Notes under the pieces: model-generated
Databases searched by the model: none
Seen by the model: the letters and a program-made list of their open reading frames with translations, nothing else
Told to the model about the DNA's origin: nothing
Translations under genes and position numbers: made by a program
Assembly (NCBI GenBank): GCA_030424595.1
Contig: JAUHWG010000013.1
Span: 124,001-188,000, forward strand
Direction: 5' to 3'
Origin: Polyangia bacterium
Lineage (GTDB): Bacteria > Myxococcota_A > Polyangia > Nannocystales > Nannocystaceae
Length of the DNA stretch: 64,000 bases
Shown: positions 34,735-43,206 of the stretch, piece by piece
Numbering within the stretch: position 1 is the first letter of the stretch
Layout: every line of letters starts with the position of its first letter

Positions 34735-35413
34735 GACGACGACGCCTCCGGGTCGTCGTCCGCGAGGGGAGCGGCCGGCAGAGATCGTCGATGTCGGCGA
34801 AGAGCGGCTCCCAGCCGCTCCAGGTCGCGATCTCAGCGTCTACCCGGACGCGAACGCCAGGGCCCAGGCGCTTGCAGATCGCCCTCGCGATCCGGAGCGC
34901 CCCGCTATCGCCTCGGATCACCCGCAGCCAACGCGGCGCCTTGCGAGGATCGTCAAAGCCGAGGGTCGCGTAGCGGTCTACAGGCGCTGCGCGGGCGCCG
35001 GTCTCGTCGGTCGCGCCGCCGCGGTCGACGATGAAGCGAGCCCGGACCAGCTCGAGGCCGAGGTCGCTGTACATGTCCCAGGCGGGGACCCAGCGGGCGC
35101 CTCCGCCGAAGATCTGACGGTGCGCCGGGGCGAGGATGATCCACGCGGCGACGAGGAGAAAGGTCAGCCCTCGGGCGGAGCGGATGAGCGTGGAGGCGGC
35201 CGAGGGCGAGGCTGTAGCTGTCTTCGTCGCCGAAGCCGCCTTCGTGGTCGTCGGCGTCTTCGTGGGCGAGGTCGTGGTCGCGGCCGCGGCCGCGCTCGTC
35301 GGCGTCTTCGTGGTCGCGGGCGAGGGCGTGCTCGTCATCGCCGCGGTCGTCGCCTGCGACGACGGAGACGGACCGCCCGCGGACGCCATCGGATCACCGG
35401 CCGTCATCGGCAT
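34730..35413 (-). CDS. Single-span membrane protein paired with HTTM-like gene, module 1
   Basis: Protein of 227 residues. A Thr/Ala/Lys/Pro-rich N-terminal segment (about 20-75, with repeated TTK and KTPT units) precedes one membrane helix (LTFLLVAAWIILAP) and an outer domain starting VPAWDMYSDLGLELV. That domain has the same place and look as the domain of the protein at 43203-43673 (LPWNMFSTPRTTTTEI). It overlaps the end of the sigma-factor gene by 20 bases and the HTTM-like gene by a few, so all three are likely one transcript. No known family. The pair may form a membrane complex. Confidence 0.6.
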   Translation of the reverse strand: MPMTAGDPMASAGGPSPSSQATTAAMTSTPSPATTKTPTSAAAAATTTSPTKTPTTTKAASATKTATASPSAASTLIRSARGLTFLLVAAWIILAPAHRQIFGGGARWVPAWDMYSDLGLELVRARFIVDRGGATDETGARAAPVDRYATLGFDDPRKAPRWLRVIRGDSGALRIARAICKRLGPGVRVRVDAEIATWSGWEPLFADIDDLCRPLPSRTTTRRRRRH

Positions 35414-36962
35414 CCTCGGGCGCAGGCTCAGGCCGACACGCGGCGGTGAATTGGCGGATGATCTCGGGCTCGCGGAGCTTGCCCGCGAGCTCGTCGGCGA
35501 GGCGACGGCCCTCGTCCAGCTGGCCGAGCTGGCAGAGGGCGATCACGCGGAGGCTGTCTCGCTCGTTCGTGAGCACTCCGTCGGGGAAGCGCCGCCCGTG
35601 GGCCCGGGCCTTGGCGAGGGCCCAGGCCGGGTTGCCCTGGGCGAGGGCTTCGCGGCTCTCGCTGAGGAGGTCGAGCTCGAGCGCGATCTCGGCATCGCTC
35701 GGATCGCGCGGAGCGCCCGGATCGCTCGAATCGCTCGAATCGCTCGGGTCCCTCGAGTCACTCGGCGCCTGGGCATCCGCGGAGCCAGCCCTCACCGCAG
35801 CTCCCGGTTCAGGTCCCGCGCTCGTCCCCCTCTCGCTCGATCCGGCGGCGCGACGCTCGACGCTGCCGCGGCGGAGGGCGGCTTCGAGGGCGGAGAGCGA
35901 GGCGCTCCGATCGTTCTCGGGGGCTCTGTCCGAGCTGCCTCCGCGCTGGCGAAGGCGCGGATCCTCGCCCGCGAAGGCGAGCTCCGCCGCGGCGGCCTCG
36001 GGCCACTGCTCGGCGGTCTCGAGCCCGCCCTCGGCGTCCTCGGCAGCGACCGACGCTGCTCCCGGGCGGTCGCTGCGGGCGGCGGGCACGGCTCTCTCGT
36101 CGGCGATGAACGCGGGCTCGGGACGCTCCCCGAGGGGAGCGACGTCGGCGACCACAAGCGCGGCCCCGGCGAGGCTAAACCCCAGGATGGCGCCGCGCAG
36201 GGGCAGCTGCGCGACGAATGTCGTCAGGGGCCCGGCCGCCGCCTCGCCGGTCGTCGCGATCGCTTTGGGGGCGATGAGCTCGACGCCTGTCGGCCCGCCG
36301 ACGATCGGGATCCCCAGGAGCGCGCCGACCCGCTGGCGCTGCGCCGGTGTCGGCGTATGGGCCCTCCGCGAGAGCGAGAGTACGGTGCGGCCGAGGGGGC
36401 CTGGGCGTCGATCCTGGAGGCGGAGGTGCTCGGCGCGGATGCTGCTAAAGCAGCGATCGAAGGCGCGACGAGCCGAGCGGAGCCGCGAGCCGATGGTGTT
36501 TTGGTTGGCCCCGAGCATCTCGGCGATCTCGCGGCAGCTCAACTGCTCGAGCTCGGCGAGGACGAAGACCTCGCGCTGTCCGGTCGTCAGCCCGTCGAGG
36601 AAGCGGTCCAGCAGGTCTGCGGCCTCGAGATGATCGTAGACCCGCTCGGGGTTCGCGCTCCTGCGCGGCGCGGAGCTCTCCGGGCTGTGTCCGCCCTCGT
36701 CGTGGATCGCGTCGCGGAGCCGGCTTCGGCGGGTGCGGCCGCGGTGGTAGCGGGAGGCGAGCTTGCGCATCACGCCGTAGAGCCAGGCGCGGACCGGCAC
36801 CTCCGGGGCGAGGCTGTGCTGCTTGCGGAGGAGGATCATGAAGACCTCCTGGGTCGCATCGTCGAGATCGGCCGGCGCGACCCCGAGACCGCGGAGGTTT
36901 CGCCACGTGAAGTCGAAGTGGGCGAGGTAGAGCGTGGAGAAGCTGGCGCGCGAGCTTGACAT
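35394..36962 (-). CDS. ECF sigma factor with membrane-spanning C-terminal extension
   Basis: Protein of 522 residues. Residues 1-180 are an RNA polymerase sigma factor: region 2 (DLDDATQEVFMILLR, then VRAWLYGVMRKLASRYHR) and region 4 (LEQLSCREIAEMLGANQNT, then IGSRLRSARRAF). A hydrophobic helix lies at about 256-274 (LRGAILGFSLAGAALVVAD). It is followed by Ser/Asp/Pro repeats and a TPR-like C-terminal segment (about 440-522). The extension would put a sensor or anti-sigma-like part outside the membrane. No separate anti-sigma gene is adjacent. The start ATG 36960-36962 lies just inside one arm of a perfect 32-bp inverted repeat, suggesting autoregulation. Confidence 0.85.
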   Translation of the reverse strand: MSSSRASFSTLYLAHFDFTWRNLRGLGVAPADLDDATQEVFMILLRKQHSLAPEVPVRAWLYGVMRKLASRYHRGRTRRSRLRDAIHDEGGHSPESSAPRRSANPERVYDHLEAADLLDRFLDGLTTGQREVFVLAELEQLSCREIAEMLGANQNTIGSRLRSARRAFDRCFSSIRAEHLRLQDRRPGPLGRTVLSLSRRAHTPTPAQRQRVGALLGIPIVGGPTGVELIAPKAIATTGEAAAGPLTTFVAQLPLRGAILGFSLAGAALVVADVAPLGERPEPAFIADERAVPAARSDRPGAASVAAEDAEGGLETAEQWPEAAAAELAFAGEDPRLRQRGGSSDRAPENDRSASLSALEAALRRGSVERRAAGSSERGTSAGPEPGAAVRAGSADAQAPSDSRDPSDSSDSSDPGAPRDPSDAEIALELDLLSESREALAQGNPAWALAKARAHGRRFPDGVLTNERDSLRVIALCQLGQLDEGRRLADELAGKLREPEIIRQFTAACRPEPAPEDADDGR

Positions 36963-36983
36963 CGGGACCCCAGGCGGATGTCT

Positions 36984-37127
36984 CCGGACGCGCAGGTTTT
37001 TGTTGCCCCTATTTTCGCCGACGTGGTCCATCGCTCTCCGCAGGGCCCGGCCGTGGAGTCTACGTGAGCGGAGGGGGGCGGCACCACCGAGGGAAAAAAT
37101 AGGGGCAACAAAAACCTGCGCGTCCGG
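36984..37127. promoter_or_regulatory. Perfect 32-bp inverted repeat flanking the divergent start region
   Basis: The left arm (36984-37015) and right arm (37096-37127) are perfect reverse complements, 32 of 32 bases, separated by 80 bases. Read outward, each arm has AAAATAGGGGCAACAAAAAC then CTGCGCGTCCGG. GGCAAC and CGTC resemble ECF -35 and -10 elements, but the 11-base spacing is shorter than usual. Each arm faces one gene: the ECF sigma factor on the left and a lipoprotein on the right. The simplest reading is two identical promoters or operators recognised by the sigma factor itself. Confidence 0.7.
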
Positions 37128-37167
37128 GGATAGGCCAGGCAGACGCCGCGTGGCGATGCCCACGGGA

Positions 37168-37251
37168 GACCGAACCATGGACCGAACGATGGACCGAACG
37201 ATGGACCGAACGATGGACCGAACGATGGACCGAACGATGGACCGAAGCCTG
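37168..37251 (+). repeat. 12-bp tandem repeat across the start codon
   Basis: Seven units of GACCGAACGATG (first and last with changes) at 37168-37251. Each unit holds an in-frame ATG and encodes Asp-Arg-Thr-Met. Because the unit is a multiple of three, gain or loss of copies lengthens or shortens the N-terminus without frameshift. Confidence 0.85.
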
Positions 37252-38268
37252 CTCATGATGAACCGCACCTCCTGCGCCCTTCTCTGCGCTGCCCTCGTCG
37301 CCGGGGGGGCCGCGTGCATCCTCGATGAGAGCGCCTTGAGCGACACCTTGCCGACGACCGACGCCGACAGCCGCGGCGCCACCATGACGACGACCTCCGG
37401 GGTCTCCGCGACGTCGACGACGGCCATGAGCGGGGCCCCGACGACCACCGGACAGCCGACCTCCGGACAGCCGACCACCGGACAGCCGACCACCGGACAG
37501 GCGACGGAGCTCAGCGCATCGGTGACAGACACGGGCGAAGGGACCACGAGCGAAGGTGGGACCACGACCGGCGGGAGCACGTCGACGACGACGGGCGAGA
37601 GCAGCACGACGGGAGGCTGGATGACGACGACGGGCGGGGGCACGACCACCACGACAGGCGGCATGACCACGGACTCGACGACCGAGCCCGCCTTTTGCGG
37701 CGATGGGGAGGTCCAGGAGCCGGAGTACTGCGACGACGACCACGACGACGACGGCGTGAGCTGCGAAGACTGCTTCATGAAAACACCGCCGGGCGCGGTC
37801 GGCTGCGACCTCGCGTGGCCGCAGTCGACAGACATCACCGCGACGTCTTCGCTCGGCGAGCTCCACTCGACCCGCGCCTTCTTCGGCGCCTTCGGGCTCG
37901 ACGCTCCGCCGAGCCTCTACGGATCGCAAATATTCCTCCTCGGCGACGGCACGGACGCCGACGAGTTCTTCAGCGATGACGACTACAACACCGAGGTCGG
38001 CACGTCGCTCACACTGTGGTTCGGGGAGCAGCTCCCTGAGGGCGGGAAATGGGTGGTCGATCCGCTGGAGCTGGTGGCCAAGCACTACGTGTCCATGAAG
38101 GGCGCCGACGTCGAGACGACCGTCGTCATCGAGAGCATCGCCGGCTCGTGGCTCTTCCCGGACCCGAAGGATCCGCCGCGCCTCATCGGTCACCTCGAGG
38201 GGGCCGCGAGCGGCCCGCTCGAGGCGGTCTATTGCCAAGCTGCGGGTCTCTACGTCCACCCCGAGTAG
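37177..38268 (+). CDS. Lipoprotein divergent from the ECF sigma factor
   Basis: Lipoprotein of up to 363 residues. ATG 37177 is preferred because GGGAG lies eight bases upstream; six later ATGs in the 12-bp repeat and two at 37255 and 37258 are also in frame. Next come a hydrophobic core and lipobox (ALLCAALVAGGAAC), a Thr/Gly/Ser linker with TTGQP repeats, an acidic CGDGEVQEPEYCDDD segment, and a C-terminal domain of about 160 residues (LHSTRAFFGAFGLDAPPSLY, LEAVYCQAAGLYVHPE) of unknown family. It shares a perfect inverted repeat with the sigma gene and is the likely target of that sigma factor. Confidence 0.75.
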   Translation: MDRTMDRTMDRTMDRTMDRTMDRSLLMMNRTSCALLCAALVAGGAACILDESALSDTLPTTDADSRGATMTTTSGVSATSTTAMSGAPTTTGQPTSGQPTTGQPTTGQATELSASVTDTGEGTTSEGGTTTGGSTSTTTGESSTTGGWMTTTGGGTTTTTGGMTTDSTTEPAFCGDGEVQEPEYCDDDHDDDGVSCEDCFMKTPPGAVGCDLAWPQSTDITATSSLGELHSTRAFFGAFGLDAPPSLYGSQIFLLGDGTDADEFFSDDDYNTEVGTSLTLWFGEQLPEGGKWVVDPLELVAKHYVSMKGADVETTVVIESIAGSWLFPDPKDPPRLIGHLEGAASGPLEAVYCQAAGLYVHPE

Positions 38269-38530
38269 GGCCGGTCGGGCTCCGCGAGCGCGGCCGCCTG
38301 CCTACCGGACTCCGGCCCGGTCTCCGCGGCTGGTCCAGGCTGCATGCCTCCATCGCCAAAGCGCTCTGCGACCGCCGCGTCGACCTCATCGCTCGCTTGT
38401 GACCATGCGCCAAACCGTCCGCGCTTCGGCGACGCCGATCGGCCGCCTCTCGCGGCCTCTCGCGGCGTCCAATGTGCAGGGGTCGAGCATCGACCGACCT
38501 CTGCGCCCGCCCCCGCGGTACTCTCGGCGG

Positions 38531-40027
38531 ATGGAGCCCGCCAAGACCATGAGATCCGCCCGAAGCATGCCCAGCCAGGTCGCCTTGCTCCTCGCCCTCA
38601 TCGGCGCGGCCTGCTCCGGGGGCAAGGCGGAGACCAGCGCTGGCGAGACGACGACGGGGGCGACGGAGACGGGCGGCACCTCGGACGGCACCGAGACCGG
38701 CACGACCGGCACGACCGAGACCGGCACGATCCCGACCCCTGAGACTTGCGAGTCCGAGGGAGGTGATGGCTGTGAGTTCGAGTTCGACAACTGCAAAGAG
38801 GACAGAGACCGTGATGGAGTCCCGCTCTCCTGTGACAACGCACCGGACCACACCAACCCCGGCCAGGTCGACATCGACGGGGACGGCTTCGGCGATATCG
38901 GCGACCTCTGCCCGACGACCCCGGACATGACCAACACCGCCGACTCCGACCGCGACGGGCTCGGCAACGGCTGCGATCTCTGCTCGCTCGGGAGCTTCAA
39001 GTACAACATCAGCGACGCGGTGCCGATCGCGATGCGGGTCCGCAGCATGCCGGTCCAGAGCGACCGTGACGGGGACGGCATCGGCGACGCCTGCGACAAC
39101 TGCGTCGCCGTCCCCAACTGCCAGGGCTACGGCGATAGCGAAGGGCTGACCCCCTACCGCGTCGGCATGCCCCGCGACGAAGAGGCCCCCGACTGCCAGG
39201 AAGACGCCGATCAGGACATGATCGGAGACGCGTGCGCAGGCCTGGTCGGGCCCGGAGCCGCGGGTCCCGTCGGCTACGGCAACGATGATGACTTCGACCA
39301 GGACGGGATCGTCAACGTCCTCGACCTCTGCCCACGACTGCCGGTCGACTACCGGGCGTGCAGCGGCGATGACGAGTGTCCGAGCGGCGCCTCCTGCCTC
39401 CCCGCGGGGCTGTGCAACCACGCGGACCACGACGGCGACAAGGTCGGCGACCTCTGCGACACCTGCCTCTTGGTCGCCAACCCGGAGCAGATCGTCGACG
39501 GTGGCAACCAAGAGGACGACGCCGACGGCGACTTTATCGGCGCCGCCTGTGAGCAGGATGAGGGCTGCACGGACCGCCAGAACCCCCGCGCCTTCGCCTT
39601 CTACGACGTCCAGGCCAACGGCCGCTGCTGTGTCACCACCTACAACGGCGAGCCCATCCAGGACCCCGACCTGAGCCCTGTCGACCCCGCGACGCTCGGA
39701 CAGCGGCCGCCCGGGGTCCTGGAGCTGCCCCCCGGCTGCGACGAGGCCCTCGCCGCCAGCTCCGACGGCAAGGCCCACCGGCTCAGCGCCTGCAACGTCG
39801 ACGATCTCGCCGACCTCTGGGACTACTTCTGCCTCCTGCCTACCTGGGACCAGGACCTCGACGGGGTCCCGGATAACTGTGATCTCTGCCCCTTCGCCTT
39901 CGATCCTGGCAACCAGATCTACGTCGACGAGAACGACAAGGAGTGGCCCAATTCCGGCAAGTACTGCAGCGGAGAGTACGCGCTCGGGAACTACGAGATC
40001 GACAACAACTGCATGCCCGTCCCCTAG
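38531..40027 (+). CDS. Thrombospondin type-3 repeat lipoprotein
   Basis: Lipoprotein of 498 residues. The signal and lipobox are QVALLLALIGAAC. A Thr/Gly/Glu linker follows, then many Asp-rich calcium-binding thrombospondin type-3 repeats such as DRDGDGIGDACDNC, DSDRDGLGNGCDLC, DDFDQDGIVNVLDLCP and DQDLDGVPDNCDLCP. It is probably displayed on the outer membrane and stabilised by Ca2+. ATG 38531 is chosen because it begins shortly before the signal; an upstream ATG would add 44 unlikely residues. Its TAG stop is the first bases of dispersed repeat copy C. Confidence 0.85.
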   Translation: MEPAKTMRSARSMPSQVALLLALIGAACSGGKAETSAGETTTGATETGGTSDGTETGTTGTTETGTIPTPETCESEGGDGCEFEFDNCKEDRDRDGVPLSCDNAPDHTNPGQVDIDGDGFGDIGDLCPTTPDMTNTADSDRDGLGNGCDLCSLGSFKYNISDAVPIAMRVRSMPVQSDRDGDGIGDACDNCVAVPNCQGYGDSEGLTPYRVGMPRDEEAPDCQEDADQDMIGDACAGLVGPGAAGPVGYGNDDDFDQDGIVNVLDLCPRLPVDYRACSGDDECPSGASCLPAGLCNHADHDGDKVGDLCDTCLLVANPEQIVDGGNQEDDADGDFIGAACEQDEGCTDRQNPRAFAFYDVQANGRCCVTTYNGEPIQDPDLSPVDPATLGQRPPGVLELPPGCDEALAASSDGKAHRLSACNVDDLADLWDYFCLLPTWDQDLDGVPDNCDLCPFAFDPGNQIYVDENDKEWPNSGKYCSGEYALGNYEIDNNCMPVP

Positions 40028-40186
40028 GCGCTCGTGGCACAAGTCCCGCGCGCTCTCGCTGGCCCTCGTCGCCCTCTCGGATCCGCCGAAACTCGCAGTA
40101 CGGCCCGGTACAGCGGCGTTTCGTCCAAGCCGAGAGGACCGACGATTGCGGCGCGAGAGCACACGGGACTTTCGCCACGGCCTCCT
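40025..40186 (-). repeat. Stop-codon-anchored dispersed repeat, copy C
   Basis: Nearly complete copy of about 162 bases in inverse orientation to copy A. It begins with the TAG stop of the thrombospondin-repeat gene, then CGTGGCACAAGTCCCGCGCG, and ends AGCACACGGGACTTTCGCCA-cggcctcct. Its reverse complement matches copy A over about 100 bases with few changes. Both ends form a terminal inverted repeat that could fold into a long hairpin. Confidence 0.78.
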
Positions 40187-40251
40187 CGGCGGATCGAGAG
40201 CGACGCGCTGGCGGGCATCCAGCCGCGGCGATCTCACAGTACACTGCGACC

Positions 40252-41103
40252 ATGCGATCCACCCTCCTCCGCACGGCACACCTTCCGTGTCTCGTCGGGG
40301 TCCTAGGGCTCGTGTCCTGTAGCGGCGCCGCGAAGACCGGCGCCACCCCGCAGGCCTCTCCCGTACGACCGGACGTAGCTCCACCCCTGGGACCGGAGGC
40401 CGTGCCCCCATCGGTATCGGTAGACGAGGCCCAGGCGTGCGGGGCCCCCTCGGAGGTGGCGCCTGAACGCCTCGAGCTCACGGTGAACACTTCGCGGAGA
40501 ACAGCCTCGGGTCTCGCTGTGCACTTCGTCGGCAGCAGCGATGATCACTACGAGGACGGAGGCTTTGATCGCCTCGCTGAGGTGCGCTTCTCGTGGGGCG
40601 ATGAGGAGACGACGGAGCTCGTCTCCGTCCTCGGTTGGGCCGAAGAAGAGGCGGACCGACAGGCGTTCCGGAGCGCTCTCGATCACTGCTGGCGCCTCGT
40701 CGAGGTCCGCGAGGACCGGGTCGTCGTCGACGTCTTCGCGGACGCTCCCGACGGTCGACGGTTGCCGAGCTGCGACGAAGAGCCCCCCCCCGCCGAGGCG
40801 CTCCCGGTCTTTGACAGCTACCATCAGGTCGCCGACGGTGCTCGCTTCCGGGCGACGATCGAGTACGACGCTGCCGGGCACGCCTGGGCCGTAGCGCCCA
40901 CGCCGACGATCCTTCGCCATCACGGGACTCGGATCGAGTGGGCAAACCTGGCGGAGCAGGGGCGTGCGGGCTTGGGCCTGGCCCGCGGTCGTCCGGTCCA
41001 GATCACGCTGCGCTTCACGTCGACGACGATCGACAAGATCCCAGGCGAACGTCGGTGGCGCAGCGAGCATGTCGCGGTGATCGAGTCGGCGTGTCTCCCC
41101 TGA
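40252..41103 (+). CDS. Putative lipoprotein of unknown function
   Basis: Protein of 283 residues starting MRSTLLRTAHLP with a signal peptide and lipobox GLVSC. A Pro/Ala-rich linker follows. The mature domain has VNTSRRTASGLAVHFVGSSD, VRFSWGDEETTELVSV and RPVQITLRFTSTTI, which look like beta strands. No catalytic motif is recognised. The upstream region holds dispersed repeat copy C and about 65 bases of spacer. Confidence 0.65.
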   Translation: MRSTLLRTAHLPCLVGVLGLVSCSGAAKTGATPQASPVRPDVAPPLGPEAVPPSVSVDEAQACGAPSEVAPERLELTVNTSRRTASGLAVHFVGSSDDHYEDGGFDRLAEVRFSWGDEETTELVSVLGWAEEEADRQAFRSALDHCWRLVEVREDRVVVDVFADAPDGRRLPSCDEEPPPAEALPVFDSYHQVADGARFRATIEYDAAGHAWAVAPTPTILRHHGTRIEWANLAEQGRAGLGLARGRPVQITLRFTSTTIDKIPGERRWRSEHVAVIESACLP

Positions 41104-41295
41104 CGCCGCAGTCGCCACCGAACGCTATTCGCCGCCAAGCGCGACGCGGGCGACGTGAAAGCCACTCTCTATGCGGCGAGCCCCCACGAGTTGCACTGTG
41201 CTCGGATCGTCTGAAACCGTACACATCGAGGGTGACGAGGCTACACGACGAAGACGCTTTACCGACACCGCCTGCGGGTGCAAGATCGACGACTG

Positions 41296-42366
41296 ATGCG
41301 AACGCGAGCCTGCCGCGCTCCCACCGTCGACGTCGCGCTCTCCGGAGCGCCCTCGGCTCAGCTCGCCGCAGGGGGCCGCGGCGTCTTCGCAGCGCTCGTC
41401 GCCGCCGGGTTGTGCGCAGGCCTGGCCTGCGAGCCGCAGACGACCCCCCACACCGCCCGAGCGGTCACGTCGCCGGTCCCTGCGGTCCCCGCCCCGCCGG
41501 GCCCCAGCCTCTCCCCCGCGGACGCGCCGGAGGAGTTCGAGCCCGAGGCGCTCTACGATCGCCCGCGCGTCGACATCTACGAGATCGCCGACGACATCCG
41601 CTACGTCGAGCTCATCACCGGCGGGGCGATGCCCGAGGCGGAGCTGCCGATGGTGATCGCGCTCCACGGCCGCGGCGACCGACCCGAGCGCTTCGCCCAA
41701 TTCCTGCGCGGCTTCGACCGACCCGCGAGGGTCGTGCTCCCGGCGGGGATCGTCCCCGCGACCGGCGGCTTCGCCTGGTTCAAGATCCGCGCCCGCGACC
41801 GCGACGTCGAGGGCTTCGTCGAAGGGGTCACGGCCGCGGCCGACAGGCTCGCGGAGTTTATCGACGTCATCACCGTCGAGCGGCCGACCACGGGCAAGCC
41901 CGTGCTGACGGGCTTCTCCCAGGGCGGCATCGTCTCCTTCGCGATCGCGACGCGGCACCCCGAGAAGATCGCCGCCGCCTACCCGATCGGAGGATGGCTG
42001 CCGCCGGCGCTGTGGCCGGAGGCGGGACCCCCCGACGTCGCCGCGCCGCCGATCCTCGCCCTCCACGGCGACGCCGACGCGGTGATGCCGGTGGCGCCGA
42101 CGAGGCGGGCGGTGAGCAAGCTCCAGGCGCTCGGCTTCCCCGTGGTCCTGCGCGAGTACCAAGACGTCCCCCACCAGATCACCGCCGAGATGCGCCGCCT
42201 GCTGTGGAAGCAGATCAGCGCCGCGACCCTGGCCATACGCGCCGGCAACCCGATCCAGCTGCCGCCGCGGATGAAGCGGCGACGACGAACCGCTGCCGCA
42301 CAGACCCAGCTCCCAGCCTCCCGAGGCGACCGCTCACGCGTCAAGCGCTCGCGCGCGCGCGGGTGA
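41296..42366 (+). CDS. Phospholipase/carboxylesterase-like lipoprotein
   Basis: Alpha/beta hydrolase of 356 residues of the phospholipase/carboxylesterase type. It has a signal with lipobox (ALVAAGLCAGLAC), then oxyanion-region LHGRGDRPERFA, nucleophile elbow GFSQGG, the Asp in HGDADAVMP and the His in VPHQIT, a full catalytic triad. The tail after residue 320 is Arg-rich. It probably hydrolyses short acyl esters or lysophospholipids at the cell envelope. ATG 41296 is preferred over an upstream GTG. Its 3' end overlaps the convergent HTTM-like gene by 33 bases. Confidence 0.82.
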   Translation: MRTRACRAPTVDVALSGAPSAQLAAGGRGVFAALVAAGLCAGLACEPQTTPHTARAVTSPVPAVPAPPGPSLSPADAPEEFEPEALYDRPRVDIYEIADDIRYVELITGGAMPEAELPMVIALHGRGDRPERFAQFLRGFDRPARVVLPAGIVPATGGFAWFKIRARDRDVEGFVEGVTAAADRLAEFIDVITVERPTTGKPVLTGFSQGGIVSFAIATRHPEKIAAAYPIGGWLPPALWPEAGPPDVAAPPILALHGDADAVMPVAPTRRAVSKLQALGFPVVLREYQDVPHQITAEMRRLLWKQISAATLAIRAGNPIQLPPRMKRRRRTAAAQTQLPASRGDRSRVKRSRARG

Positions 42367-43206
42367 TAGTGATGGTCGACGCTGGCGCCTGCGCCACCTC
42401 AGCGGGCCGACGAAGAGCACCAGGTGGAGCAGCATTAAGGTGTGAAAGAGCAGCGAGATCCGGAGCGTCAGGGCGATCGCCACGTGGAGGCCGACGACCG
42501 TGAGGATCGCCCATCTCCGCGACCTGCGAAACCAGAGGCCCAAGGCGATGAAGAGCTCTCCCAGGATGGTCGCCCAGGCGAGGACAAGGGCTATCCCCGC
42601 AGGGATGTCGACCTCGGTCGAGAGCAGCACCCCGCCGTACTCCGGCGAGCGCAGGACCAGGACGATCGCGGCCCCTCCCCACCACATCGGGCTGCACAGC
42701 TTTGCCAGGCCCGCGAAGAAATACACGGAGGTGTACTGAAGCCTGAGCATGCGCCAGCCCCAGCCCGTCCCCCCGTCACCGCACGACCGGCCGCCCGCGC
42801 AGCCGAGAAAGAACCACTGGAGCAGGGCCAACGCCGCGTAGGCCCGCGGCGGGCTCGACTCGAAGGCGGTGATGATCGCCAAGAGTCCGCCGACAAGCCA
42901 GCTCGCCGCCCGCGGGCGTCTCCAGCCCGGACCGAGCAAGGCCCCGACGATCACGACGATCATCAGCGAGCGCATCAACGCTGGCGGAGGGACGCCGACG
43001 TCGATCCAGTGACGGATCGGCGCATCGCTGAGCACCGAGCGGCAGTAGAGCTCTTCGACGTAGGGCAGGCGAAGGGCGACGTAGACCGCGGTCCACAGCC
43101 CGAGGAGCCGATGAAAGCGGGCCACCGGAGCGACCGGAGCGGGCGCCATAAAGGCGTCGATCCCACGGGCGACAAGGCCGCGCTCCGGCGCCACGCGACC
43201 GCTCAT
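42334..43206 (-). CDS. HTTM-like multi-pass membrane protein, module 2
   Basis: Protein of 290 residues with seven or eight likely membrane helices (for example LLGLWTAVYVALRLPYVEEL, MIVVIVGALLGPGW, LQYTSVYFFAGLAKLCSPMW and ILGELFIALGLWFRR). The YFFAGLAKL-SPMWW pattern is typical of HTTM / gamma-carboxylase-like membrane domains. It overlaps the partner gene by four bases. The same two-gene arrangement occurs at 33847-35413, behind a sigma factor. Catalytic residues of true carboxylases were not identified. Confidence 0.65.
   Translation of the reverse strand: MSGRVAPERGLVARGIDAFMAPAPVAPVARFHRLLGLWTAVYVALRLPYVEELYCRSVLSDAPIRHWIDVGVPPPALMRSLMIVVIVGALLGPGWRRPRAASWLVGGLLAIITAFESSPPRAYAALALLQWFFLGCAGGRSCGDGGTGWGWRMLRLQYTSVYFFAGLAKLCSPMWWGGAAIVLVLRSPEYGGVLLSTEVDIPAGIALVLAWATILGELFIALGLWFRRSRRWAILTVVGLHVAIALTLRISLLFHTLMLLHLVLFVGPLRWRRRQRRPSLSPARARALDA

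Noticed and set aside
37168..37251. Regular short repeats resembling a CRISPR array
   Set aside because: The 12-bp units are directly abutting with no spacers and encode the N-terminus of a lipoprotein.
36962..37838. Upstream extension of the sigma-factor frame to 814 codons
   Set aside because: The extension crosses the inverted repeat and the antisense of the divergent lipoprotein; sigma region 2 begins normally shortly after ATG 36962.
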